A stretch of 43,214 bases of DNA, taken from Thermofilum sp. GTDB taxonomy: Archaea > Thermoproteota > Thermoprotei > Thermofilales > Thermofilaceae. The notes beneath the pieces were generated by a model. The model was not told the DNA's origin and ran no database searches. It was given only the letters and a program-made list of their open reading frames with translations. Position 1 is the first letter of the stretch, and every line of letters begins with the position of its first letter. Shown here one piece after another: positions 1 to 8,221 of this stretch. The stretch lies in contig JAJHRT010000002.1 in NCBI GenBank assembly GCA_020833575.1, forward strand, positions 1-43,214, in the 5' to 3' direction. The translations under genes and the position numbers were made by a program.

Positions 1-621
1 GGCGGCTCTTACACGGAGCGCGGCACCGTACCCTATGGACATCCTCTCCAGGAGCTCCACCCTGATGTTGAGCGCAACATTCCCGAAGTTGTCGACGTGA
101 ACAGCCCTAGCTTTGATCGCGCCGCCCGTGACCTCAGGCTCCCAGCCGCTCAGAACAACCGGGTCTGCGACCTCGCGCCCAACCTCCTCCGGCCTGCCCC
201 CGCACGCGATGTACGCTGCCACTGGGCCGAAGACGTCACGGCCGTGGAAGGTGTAGGAGTGCTTGCGCGCGTGCGGGACTCTCTCGATGGACCACGCCGT
301 GAAGGGGGGATCCCGCGAGGCGACGCAGGTTAACAGCCCGTTGTCAGGCCCGACAAACCAGTACCTAGCGCTCTTCACGACGAGCCCCCTCCTCGAGGTG
401 CCGACGCCCGGGTCCACGACCGCGAGGAAAACCGTCCCCTCCGGGAAGTCGTCGAAGCAGCAGGACAGCGTGTAGCAGCCGTCCAGGAGGGACCAGGGCT
501 GCACACCGTGGCTCACGTCCACAACCTCTGCTGCGGGGCAAACCCTCTTGATCACAGCCTTCACAGCTGCAACGTAGTAGTCCGTGTAGCCAAAGTCTGA
601 GAGGAAGGCGACTAGAGGCAT
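1..621 (-). CDS. SAM hydroxide adenosyltransferase / DUF62 family protein (3' end cut by window edge)
   Basis: Reading the minus strand from ATG at 621 gives MPLVAFLSDFGYTDYYVAAVKAVIKRVCPAAEVVDVSHGVQPWSLLDGCYTL...GTVFLAVVDPGVGTSRRGLVVKSARYWFVGPDNGLLT..., with the DFG / DPGVG / GPDNGLL pattern of the DUF62 family. It is absent from the ORF track because it runs off the window. Confidence 0.85.
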   Translation of the reverse strand, partial: MPLVAFLSDFGYTDYYVAAVKAVIKRVCPAAEVVDVSHGVQPWSLLDGCYTLSCCFDDFPEGTVFLAVVDPGVGTSRRGLVVKSARYWFVGPDNGLLTCVASRDPPFTAWSIERVPHARKHSYTFHGRDVFGPVAAYIACGGRPEEVGREVADPVVLSGWEPEVTGGAIKARAVHVDNFGNVALNIRVELLERMSIGYGAALRVRAA

Positions 622-664
622 AGCCGGGCACCACAGGCCTCAGCTTCCTCCTCTGAGCCTCCCG

Positions 665-943
665 CTACTCGCCCTCCTCGCCCTCCTCCTCGACCATCGT
701 CTCGAGGAACACCTCGTAGTACTCCTCCTTCAGCTGTCTCCTCTCCTCCTCGCTGGCAGCCCCCGAGGGGGCTGTGAAGACGGAGACCTTGGTCTTCTTC
801 TCCTCCGCGATCACCTCCTTCGCCGCGTAGCCCTCGAGCTTCTTCGCCTTCATCTCGTAGCCGCAGGACTGGCAGACGAGGTAGAGCTCCCCTCCCCTCC
901 TCTTCGGCAGCATTAGCCCACCACACTTAGGGCAGAACTCCAT
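665..943 (-). CDS. RPB9/TFS-like protein with only the N-terminal zinc ribbon
   Basis: MEFCPKCGGLMLPKRRGGELYLVCQSCGYEMKAKK...: CPKCGGLM-x13-CQSCGYE N-terminal RPB9/TFS ribbon. No second (TFIIS-type) ribbon; acidic C-terminus EEEGEEGE. Internal ATG at 943 chosen over the longer ORF. Confidence 0.7.
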   Translation of the reverse strand: MEFCPKCGGLMLPKRRGGELYLVCQSCGYEMKAKKLEGYAAKEVIAEEKKTKVSVFTAPSGAASEEERRQLKEEYYEVFLETMVEEEGEEGE

Positions 944-1078
944 CCCGTGACACCACCACCTACGTGGGGAGACTTGGCTCCGCACAGCTATATATTAGCC
1001 TTTCGCCGAGAAAATCCCCCCTTGCGCAGCGATCACAATGTTTTTCAGCCTCGCACGGGCCCTACTTCCTCGGCTCTC

Positions 1079-1666
1079 ATGCTCAGGGACTTCAACCTGG
1101 TGGTGTCCACCTACAGGAACAGGGAGAACGACTGCATCGCGGAGCTGTGGTACTTCGCCCGCGAGCTCGGCGATAAGCAGCTGGACGCTAGCCGGACGGG
1201 GCTACCAGCCCTTGTCGTCGCGAGGACAAGCCTGGACCCGGAGTACTTCGCCTCGAAGGCCAGGGAGAAGGTCCTCGAGAACCCCTGGTACTTCAGGTAC
1301 ATCCTGAAGATAGTCCCCATACACGTCGTCGTGGAGTCCACACTGGAGGAGATTTCCAGGGCAGCTCTGACCCTGGCTGCCTCCAGGATGTTGCCGGAGG
1401 AAACGTACAAGGTCGAGGCGAAGATAAGGCTCTCCGACCTGTCGAGGGAGAGCGTCATCGACGCGATAGCAAGCCAGCTCAAGAACAAGGTTGACCTGAC
1501 GAACCCCCAGAAGCTGATCGTGGTGGAGGTCTTCGGGGAGGTGGCGGGAGTCGCGGTGATCCCGCCAGACCTCGTGGTATCCATGGAAAGGCTGCGCAGG
1601 GAGGCTCGCAGGGCCCACGCACACTCACTGGGTGGTGAGGCAGAGGAGAGCGGCGCGGGCGCGTAA
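1079..1666 (+). CDS. THUMP domain-containing protein (putative tRNA-binding)
   Basis: MLRDFNLVVSTYRNRENDCIAELWYFARELGDKQLDASRTGLPALVVARTSLDP...YILKIVPIHVVVESTLEEISRAALTLAASRMLPEETYKVEAKIR...VDLTNPQKLIVVEVFGEVAGVAVIPPD is a THUMP-like pattern. Confidence 0.75.
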   Translation: MLRDFNLVVSTYRNRENDCIAELWYFARELGDKQLDASRTGLPALVVARTSLDPEYFASKAREKVLENPWYFRYILKIVPIHVVVESTLEEISRAALTLAASRMLPEETYKVEAKIRLSDLSRESVIDAIASQLKNKVDLTNPQKLIVVEVFGEVAGVAVIPPDLVVSMERLRREARRAHAHSLGGEAEESGAGA

Positions 1667-2173
1667 AGCCCCCGCCACCTTCTCACGCAGCTGGTCTCTG
1701 CTGGCTGCGCGCACGCCCAGGTACTCCGCGAAGAAGTCCACCCAACCCCCCTCCTCGTACTCTCTCAGCCTGAAGCCCCTTGAGGCGGCGAAGCTCTCGA
1801 GCTTCCTGGCCAGCTCCAAGGGCTCGCGCGTGGTGAGGCACACAAGGCCGAGCAGCTTGCTCGGCGAAGAGGCTAGCAGCGAGAGAACCCTGCTCACGTT
1901 CCTCTCCCCGAGGAGGTAGAGGAGCAGCTCTATCTCCACGCCCCTCGAGATCATCCTCCCGGAGGTGTAGGCTCTCAGGGCGTACATCGCCGCCGATACC
2001 AGGACGCTCTCCGGAGGTAGCGTGTCGCAGCGGGAAACCACGGAAACCCACTCACCCTGCTCCAGCACCCCGCTCAGCTCGCGCGCTACCTCCCTGGGGA
2101 GAAGCTCCGACGGGGTCTCGAGGCACCTGGTGAAGAGGTGGCCCTTAACGCCCTTCACCTGCAGCTCGATCAC
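1625..2173 (-). CDS. KEOPS complex Cgi121-like subunit
   Basis: From GTG at 2173: VIELQVKGVKGHLFTRCLET...AAMYALRAYTSGRMISRGVEIELLLYLLGERNVSRVLSLLASSPSKLLGLVCL. The S-x-E-x-LLYLLGERNVSRVL segment fits the Cgi121 core. Confidence 0.6.
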   Translation of the reverse strand: MIELQVKGVKGHLFTRCLETPSELLPREVARELSGVLEQGEWVSVVSRCDTLPPESVLVSAAMYALRAYTSGRMISRGVEIELLLYLLGERNVSRVLSLLASSPSKLLGLVCLTTREPLELARKLESFAASRGFRLREYEEGGWVDFFAEYLGVRAASRDQLREKVAGALRARAALLCLTTQ

Positions 2174-2190
2174 GTGCGACGGAGGCGCTG

Positions 2191-2205
2191 AATTTCTATA
2201 AATTT
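2191..2205. promoter_or_regulatory. Shared TATA island of the Cgi121-like/ABCE1 divergent pair
   Basis: AATTTCTATAAATTT, near-palindromic. The only AT-rich island in the gap; about 27-31 nt from both starts (2173 minus, 2231 plus). Confidence 0.6.
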
Positions 2206-2230
2206 GCGCGTGAGTGGGGGGCGAGCCGGC

Positions 2231-4036
2231 ATGAGGCTGGCGGTCGTCGAGAGGACTCTCTGCAGGCCCAGCAAGTGCAACCAGGAGTGCGTGAGGTTCT
2301 GCCCGATCAACAGGGCGGGCTCCAAGTGCGTTTGGATAGACGAGGTGGAGCGGGTCGCCAGGATCTCCGAGGAGCTGTGCGTCGGCTGCGGGATATGCGT
2401 CAAGAAGTGCCCTTACTCGGCGATAACGATAGTGAACCTCCCGGAGAAGCTTGCGAAGCACCTTGTCCACAGGTACGGGCCCAACGGCTTCGAGCTGTTC
2501 AAGCTCCCCGTGCCGAAGGAGGGCCGCTGCCTGGGGATTCTCGGGAGCAACGGCGTGGGCAAGTCCACCGCGCTCAGGATCCTATCCGGCCAGCTGAAGC
2601 CCAACCTCGGCAGAGTCGAGGGGGAGGTGGGGTGGGACGAAGTCATAGACTTCTTCAAGGGGTCTGAGCTCCAGACGTACTTCCAGAAGCTCGCAGACGG
2701 GAATCTGCGCGCAGTCTTGAAGCCGCAGGCCGTGGACCCGCTGGCCCGCCTGAAGCTCACGGTCAGGGAGGCTCTCCTGAAGGTGGATGAGCGCGGCAGG
2801 GCCGACGAGGTGAAGGAGCTGCTCGGCCTGGGCGGGGTCTGGGACAGGCCCCTGGCGAACCTCAGCGGCGGAGAGCTGCAGAAGGTTGCCATCGCTGCGG
2901 CCATGCTCAGGGACGCGCAGGTCTACCTCTTCGACGAGCCGTCGAGCTACCTGGACATCAGGGAGAGGCTGCGCGTCGCGGGCGCGATACGCGGGCTGGT
3001 GAAGCCCGGGGTCTACGTGGTGGTCGTTGAGCACGACCTAGCGGTTCTCGACTACCTCTCGGACGTGGTCTCGATAATCTACGGCGAGCCAGGCGTATAC
3101 GGGGTCGTGGGCCTGGTGAAGGGCTCGCGAGCCGCGATCAACGCCTACATCGAGGGCTACATACGCGAGGAGAACGTGCGCTTCAGGGACTACAGGATCG
3201 AGTTCCACGAGCACCCCCCGCCCGCCGAGTGGCCCCGCGAGTCCGTGCTGCTCAGGTGGAGCTCCCTGGAGAAGCGCCTCGACGGCTTCGAGCTGAGGGT
3301 GGAGGCTGGTGAGCTGCACAAGGGGGAGGTTCTCGGGGTCCTCGGCCCCAACGGGATCGGCAAGACAACGTTCGTCAGGCTGCTCGTAGGCGAGCTAACC
3401 CCGGACAGCGGCTGGGTGGAGAGGCCCGCTGCCCTGCGGCTGAGCTACAAGCCCCAGTTCCTCGGGGAGGTGAAGTTCGACGGCACGGTCAGGGAGTACC
3501 TGAGGGAGAGCGGCGTCGACCTGGGCTCAAGCACGCTGCAGGCGGAGCTCCTGAAGCCGCTCAGGATAGCCCCGCTGCTCGACCACATGCTCACTGAGCT
3601 GAGCGGGGGCGAGCTCCAGAGGGTGCTCGTGGCGGCCGCGCTTGGCAGGGAGGCTGACGTCTACCTGCTGGACGAGCCCATGGCCTACCTGGACGTCGAG
3701 CAGAGGTACGCTGTGGCCAAGGTCGTGAAGAGGCTCACAGCCGAGAGGGGCTCAGCCACCATAGTCGTCGAGCACGACATAGTCGCCGTAGACTTCCTGT
3801 CCACCACGCTGATGGTGTTCGAGGGCGTGCCAGGGGAGAGGGGTGCAGCGTCGCCGCCCATGGACATGAGGAAGGGCATGAACACGTTCCTGAAGGAGAT
3901 GAATCTGACCTTCAGGAGAGACCCCCAGACGAAGCGCCCCCGCATCAACAAGCCCGGCTCCTGGCTGGACCGCTACCAGAAGGAGGTCCTGAAGGAGTAC
4001 TACTACGTCGTAGCGGAGGAGAAGGAGGAGAGCTAA
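2231..4036 (+). CDS. ABCE1 / RNase L inhibitor-type ribosome recycling ATPase
   Basis: N-terminal Fe-S domain (CRPSKCNQECVRFCPINRAGSKC... CVGCGICVKKCPYSAI), two ABC domains (GSNGVGKSTALRILSG, LSGGELQKVAIA; GPNGIGKTTFVRLLVG, LSGGELQRVLVA). ATG at 2231. Confidence 0.97.
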   Translation: MRLAVVERTLCRPSKCNQECVRFCPINRAGSKCVWIDEVERVARISEELCVGCGICVKKCPYSAITIVNLPEKLAKHLVHRYGPNGFELFKLPVPKEGRCLGILGSNGVGKSTALRILSGQLKPNLGRVEGEVGWDEVIDFFKGSELQTYFQKLADGNLRAVLKPQAVDPLARLKLTVREALLKVDERGRADEVKELLGLGGVWDRPLANLSGGELQKVAIAAAMLRDAQVYLFDEPSSYLDIRERLRVAGAIRGLVKPGVYVVVVEHDLAVLDYLSDVVSIIYGEPGVYGVVGLVKGSRAAINAYIEGYIREENVRFRDYRIEFHEHPPPAEWPRESVLLRWSSLEKRLDGFELRVEAGELHKGEVLGVLGPNGIGKTTFVRLLVGELTPDSGWVERPAALRLSYKPQFLGEVKFDGTVREYLRESGVDLGSSTLQAELLKPLRIAPLLDHMLTELSGGELQRVLVAAALGREADVYLLDEPMAYLDVEQRYAVAKVVKRLTAERGSATIVVEHDIVAVDFLSTTLMVFEGVPGERGAASPPMDMRKGMNTFLKEMNLTFRRDPQTKRPRINKPGSWLDRYQKEVLKEYYYVVAEEKEES

Positions 4037-4048
4037 GCCACCCAAAAA

Positions 4049-4056
4049 CTTATAAG
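4049..4056 (+). promoter_or_regulatory. TATA box of alba
   Basis: AAAAACTTATAAG upstream of alba. Confidence 0.55.
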
Positions 4057-4108
4057 ATGATAGGGGCAAAGACCTTGCACTCAAAACCGCATAAGGTGAG
4101 AAAACGGT

Positions 4109-4387
4109 ATGGCAGCAGAAGCTGGTGTGGTCTTCGTCGGCAACAAGCCAGTGAGCAGCTACGTACTTGCTGCAGTGACGCAGTTCAGCAGCGGAAGCAA
4201 GAAGGTCATCCTCAAGGCCCGCGGCAGAGCTATCTCCCGCGCTGTTGATGCTGCAGAGCTCGTGAGGAGGTTCCTCGGCGAGAAGGTCAAGTACGGCAAC
4301 ATCACCATAGGCAGTGAGAGAGTCGGCGAGCCCGGCAAGGAGCGCCAGGTATCCACCATCGAGATCGAGCTAGTGAAAACAGAGTAA
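4109..4387 (+). CDS. albA: DNA/RNA-binding protein Alba
   Basis: MAAEAGVVFVGNKPVSSYVLAAVTQFSSGSKKVILKARGRAISRAVDAAELVRRFL...ITIGSERVGEPGKERQVSTIEIELVK is a canonical Alba sequence. Confidence 0.95.
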   Translation: MAAEAGVVFVGNKPVSSYVLAAVTQFSSGSKKVILKARGRAISRAVDAAELVRRFLGEKVKYGNITIGSERVGEPGKERQVSTIEIELVKTE

Positions 4388-4390
4388 AGA

Positions 4391-4422
4391 GCCAGTTTTT
4401 TCCAAAACCTTCCATTGTGTTT
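4391..4422 (+). terminator. Poly-T terminator after alba
   Basis: AGTTTTTTCC followed by TTTTAC just downstream of the alba stop; archaeal-type T-run terminator. Confidence 0.5.
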
Positions 4423-4492
4423 TACCTCCTGCATTGCTGAATTTTTACTTAACGTATATTAGTCCTGTCCCAGCTGCTATGAGGCGCCTGGT

Positions 4493-6307
4493 ATGCTGCA
4501 AGCCAAGCTGCTAGCATCTACTCCTTTCGTGCGGAGGGGCAGGAACAGCTTCTCCTTTAAAGTTGCCAACCAGGGCTCCTCGGCAGCCAGGGGTACGCCC
4601 TACCTCGTCCTGTGGGAGCTCGGCGAGAAGCAGCCCAGCGCCTTCGTGATCTTCGACGAGTGCACCGTAGCTCCAGGCACTGAGGCCACCTTCTCAGCGG
4701 AGCTGGACCTGAGCAGCGTGAAGGGAGTTGTGGAGCTGGAAGCGGTCTTCGAGGTGGAGGGCAAGGTTGTCGCCAGCGACAGGCTTCCCTTCTACGTGTA
4801 CGAGGAGGGCCCGCCCCTTTACGTGGCCTTCGTCTGGCACTTCCACCAGGCACCCCAGTACAGGCCCAGCGGGGTCTACAAGGACCCCTGGCCTTTCCTT
4901 CACGTCTACCACGGGAACTTCTACTCCTACAGCGAGGGGCCCTACAGCATCCATGTGCAGCTCCACAGGCGGGTGCCAGGGTGGCGGGACGTGGACCACT
5001 TCTCCCCGTCTCTGCTGGAGCAGTGGGTCCGGGCGGTCTCCGAGGGCTACTCGACGGAGAAGGAGAGGGTGCCGCCCTCCGACGAGAGGGTGCAGGCGGT
5101 CGCCAGGGTTCTGGGCGCCGTCAAGGAGCTCGCGGGCAGAGGAGCCGCGGAGGTTCTCGGCAGCGTCTACGCGCACACGGTGATGGGCTTCCTACTGGAC
5201 GAGGCCCGCAGGCACGGCCTCGAGAGGCTCCTGCGCTTCCTCCTCTCCTGGGAGCTCGAGGAGGGCTTCCGAATCGTGGAGGAGGTTCTGGGCAGGAGGC
5301 CAAGAGGGGCGTGGACCCCGGAGATGTACTGGCACATGGGGCTTGTCGGTCTGCTCGCCAGGGCTGGTGTTGAGTACACAGTCCTCTGCGAGCAGCACTT
5401 CAGGGCGGCTAGCGGGGATAAGGGTACGATCTACGAGCCGTACATAGTGGAGGACGATGAGGGGAACAGGGTGGTGGTCTTCTTCAGAGACCTCCAGCTC
5501 AGCGACTGGATAAGCTTCAACCTCAACTTCGCCAGCCCCGAGGAGGCTGAGAGGGCTGCGTGGAGCTTCGCGGTTGAGCTCGCCAAGCGGAGGGACGTGG
5601 CCCCCGGGGGCATCGTCGTGGTGGCTCTCGACGGGGAGAACTTCATGATACTCCCGCACTACAGGCCCTACGCCCCCTACTTTGTCGAGAAGCTGGCCTC
5701 CCTCCTGTCGAACGCTGAAGTGGTGCGGCTGACAACCCTCGGCGAGTACCTGGAGAGAAACCCGCCCAGGAGGGTTCTCAGGTACGTGCCCAAGGGCTCC
5801 TGGATCCAGCTCTCGCCCTCCCAGTGGGTAGGCGGTGTCAAGACGGAGACTTGGAGCAGGGTTTTCCAGCACTTGAAAGCTGTGGCAGCGCTGCTGGAGG
5901 CACTAGGGGAGGAACAGGCTCGCAGCCTGCTCTCCAGGAGGCAGAGTCCGGTCTACGAGATCTTCAAGGCGGCTGCCATCTCGCTGGACAGCGACTTCTA
6001 CTGGTATGGCGAGGACGAGCGCGAGAGGCAGTTCGTCCTCGAGTGGGCTGCTCACGCGGAGTACCTGGCTGTGAGGCTTCTGAGCTCCATCTCTTTCTCG
6101 GTCACAAGGCTTGACCAGAAGCTGGTGGAGGTTCAGGCGACCAACCCCACGGATCTTGAGCTCAGGCTTGTCCTGGTCTCGCAGGGCTCTGGACGCAGCC
6201 TGGAGGTGGCTCTGCAGCCCAGAAGCTCCCAGAGGCTCGTCCTCGATGCCGAGGGCTGGAGGTCCTTCGAGGCCAGGGCTGGCGACTACGTGATATCGCG
6301 CTGGTAG
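4493..6307 (+). CDS. Glycoside hydrolase family 57 protein with N-terminal beta-sandwich-like domain
   Basis: YVAFVWHFHQAPQYRPSG (motif HQ), RGAWTPEMYWHMGLVGLLARAGVEYTVL, VALDGENFMIL (DGE). About 110 aa precede the catalytic region; no signal peptide. Confidence 0.85.
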   Translation: MLQAKLLASTPFVRRGRNSFSFKVANQGSSAARGTPYLVLWELGEKQPSAFVIFDECTVAPGTEATFSAELDLSSVKGVVELEAVFEVEGKVVASDRLPFYVYEEGPPLYVAFVWHFHQAPQYRPSGVYKDPWPFLHVYHGNFYSYSEGPYSIHVQLHRRVPGWRDVDHFSPSLLEQWVRAVSEGYSTEKERVPPSDERVQAVARVLGAVKELAGRGAAEVLGSVYAHTVMGFLLDEARRHGLERLLRFLLSWELEEGFRIVEEVLGRRPRGAWTPEMYWHMGLVGLLARAGVEYTVLCEQHFRAASGDKGTIYEPYIVEDDEGNRVVVFFRDLQLSDWISFNLNFASPEEAERAAWSFAVELAKRRDVAPGGIVVVALDGENFMILPHYRPYAPYFVEKLASLLSNAEVVRLTTLGEYLERNPPRRVLRYVPKGSWIQLSPSQWVGGVKTETWSRVFQHLKAVAALLEALGEEQARSLLSRRQSPVYEIFKAAAISLDSDFYWYGEDERERQFVLEWAAHAEYLAVRLLSSISFSVTRLDQKLVEVQATNPTDLELRLVLVSQGSGRSLEVALQPRSSQRLVLDAEGWRSFEARAGDYVISRW

Positions 6308-6347
6308 CGCGCCACGTTTTTATCAAGGAAGTCCTTGGACAACTCTC

Positions 6348-7715
6348 GTGGGCGAGAGGGAGGATACTGAGTTCGCCAGGGTCACGGCGGTCACGCTTGC
6401 AATAGAGGGTATCAGGGCTGCTGACCCCCTGAAGGCAGTCAGGGACTACGTCGGGGTCTCCGGGGACGAGGTTCTGCTGCGCGACGGGACTAGGATCCCC
6501 CTGCGCGGGCGAGTGGTGGTCGTCGGAGCGGGCAAGGCCACAGGGGGCATGGCGAAGGCCGTGGAGGAGCTCTTCGGGGACAGGATAGCGAGGGGTGTGG
6601 TCGCGGTTCCAGAGCCCCTCGCCGAGGCCTACTCCAGGGAGCTCAGGAGGATTGAGGTGGTCCCCTCGACCCACCCGAGAACATCCGAGAAGAGCCTCGA
6701 GGCTGGGCGGCGCGTCCTGGAGGCGGTAAGGGGGCTCAGCGAGGAGGACCTCGTTGTCGCGCTGTTTTCAGGTGGTGGCAGCGCGCTCCTCGAGTACCCT
6801 GTTGAGGGGGTGAGCATAGAGGATATAGCGGAAACCAGCATCCTCCTCATGAGGGCTGGAGCCGACATATTCGAGCTCAACACGGTTAGGAAGCACCTCT
6901 CCAAGATCAAGGGCGGGTGGCTCGCTAGGCACCTGCAGCCGGCAGCCTGCCTCACGCTCATGATCTCCGATGTCGTAGGCGACCGCATGGACACGATCGC
7001 GTCGGGGCCCACGGTACCCGATCCGACAACGTTCGAGGATGCTCTCGGCGTGCTCTCGAAGTACGGCCTTAGGGAGAAGGTGCCCAGGTCTGTCATCGAG
7101 TACCTGGAGGCGGGCAGGGAGGGGAGGGCCCCCGAGACTCCGAAGCCGGGCGACCCCATCTTCTCCAGGGTCTTCAACAGGATTGTCGCTAGCAATAGGA
7201 TATCCCTGGAGGCGATGGCCGAGAAGGCGAGGAGCATGGGGTACAACGTCCTCGTGCTCACCTCAATGCTCGAGGGGGAGGCGCGTGAGGTGGGCAGGGT
7301 TGTGGCCTCCATAGCTAAGGAGATAAGGAGCAGCGGGCGCCCGGTGCCGCCCCCAGCCGTGGTGCTGCTGGGCGGCGAGACCACCGTGACTGTTAGGGGT
7401 AGCGGGGTGGGCGGCAGGAACCAGGAGCTTGCCCTCTCGGCGGCGATAGCCATCCGCGGCTGGGACAGGATAGCGATACTTTCTATCGGCAGCGATGGGC
7501 GCGACGGCCCCACGGATGTCGCAGGTGCGGTCGTTGACGGCTTCACGTACGAGAAGGCGCTCAGCCTGGGCCTGAAGCCGGAGGAGTTCCTCGAGAGGAA
7601 TGACAGCTACAGCTTCTTCAAGCAGGTCGGGGGGCACGTGACGACAGGATACACTGGAACCAATGTTAACGACTTCGTCATAATAGTCGTGGAAAAAGAA
7701 AAAGCTTGGGATTAA
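6348..7715 (+). CDS. Glycerate 2-kinase (MOFRL/GckA family)
   Basis: VVVVGAGKATGGMAKAVEELFGDRI, LFSGGGSALLEYP, LSKIKGG, GGETTVTVRGSGVGGRNQELALSAAI, SIGSDGRDGPTDVAGAVVDGFT. GTG start. Confidence 0.92.
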   Translation: MGEREDTEFARVTAVTLAIEGIRAADPLKAVRDYVGVSGDEVLLRDGTRIPLRGRVVVVGAGKATGGMAKAVEELFGDRIARGVVAVPEPLAEAYSRELRRIEVVPSTHPRTSEKSLEAGRRVLEAVRGLSEEDLVVALFSGGGSALLEYPVEGVSIEDIAETSILLMRAGADIFELNTVRKHLSKIKGGWLARHLQPAACLTLMISDVVGDRMDTIASGPTVPDPTTFEDALGVLSKYGLREKVPRSVIEYLEAGREGRAPETPKPGDPIFSRVFNRIVASNRISLEAMAEKARSMGYNVLVLTSMLEGEAREVGRVVASIAKEIRSSGRPVPPPAVVLLGGETTVTVRGSGVGGRNQELALSAAIAIRGWDRIAILSIGSDGRDGPTDVAGAVVDGFTYEKALSLGLKPEEFLERNDSYSFFKQVGGHVTTGYTGTNVNDFVIIVVEKEKAWD

Positions 7716-7732
7716 TTTATACCTAAACTCTG

Positions 7733-8157
7733 CTAAAACCTCCTGGGTCTTCTGCGGAAGTCTCTCCTCTCTCTTCTCTCCTCCTCGTACTTCCTCTCAG
7801 AGATGTTATTCTCTGTGTTGACCTTCTCTATTTTCCTGTCAGGCTGTGTTATGGAGCCGAACCGCCCAAGCCCCAGCCTGAGGGACCCCCTGTAGAGAGA
7901 CACATAGCCGTTGACCAGGGAGACAGTCTCTCCGACGAGCTCCCTGAACTTGTCTATCTCATCGTCCCACGCTGTCAGGAGCGCAACCCCGCTCTCGTCG
8001 CCTACGAGAACGTCGGCGACCCTGTGCTCCATCCCATCCCTCCTGGAAACTATGCTCTTCTCATCCATCACTTCGAGAACCTTAAAGGTTACCGAGAACC
8101 TCCGGGTCTCAGGAGTTATCTCAGCGATCTTCACACTCCTCAAGCTTGCTCCTTCCA
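7733..8157 (-). CDS. OB-fold single-stranded DNA-binding protein (crenarchaeal SSB-like) with Arg-rich tail
   Basis: SVTFKVLEVMDEKSIVSRRDGMEHRVADVLVGDESGVALLTAWDDEIDKFRELVGETVSLVNGYVSLYRGSLRLGLGRFGSI is the SSB OB-fold pattern; tail EERRERRDFRRRPRRF. Start at 8157 preferred because of the minus-strand TATA at about 8208-8217; the ORF extends to 8200. Confidence 0.8.
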
Positions 8158-8221
8158 TTTCGCTCTCTCGTGCCCTTTCAGGCGCAAGCATCGCGTGCAC
8201 GCCGCACTATATAAACCTTTT

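Noticed and set aside
4040-4108. C/D-box sRNA candidate (AGATGATAG) upstream of alba
   Set aside because: A C-box-like string is present but no convincing D/D'/C' boxes; better explained as promoter/leader of alba.
5192-5872. 226-aa minus-strand ORF antisense to GH57
   Set aside because: No recognisable motif and lies entirely inside a conserved GH57 catalytic region.
6629-7546. 305-aa minus-strand ORF antisense to glycerate 2-kinase
   Set aside because: Ser/Thr/Pro/Leu-rich shadow translation without motifs; the plus strand has strong MOFRL-family conservation.
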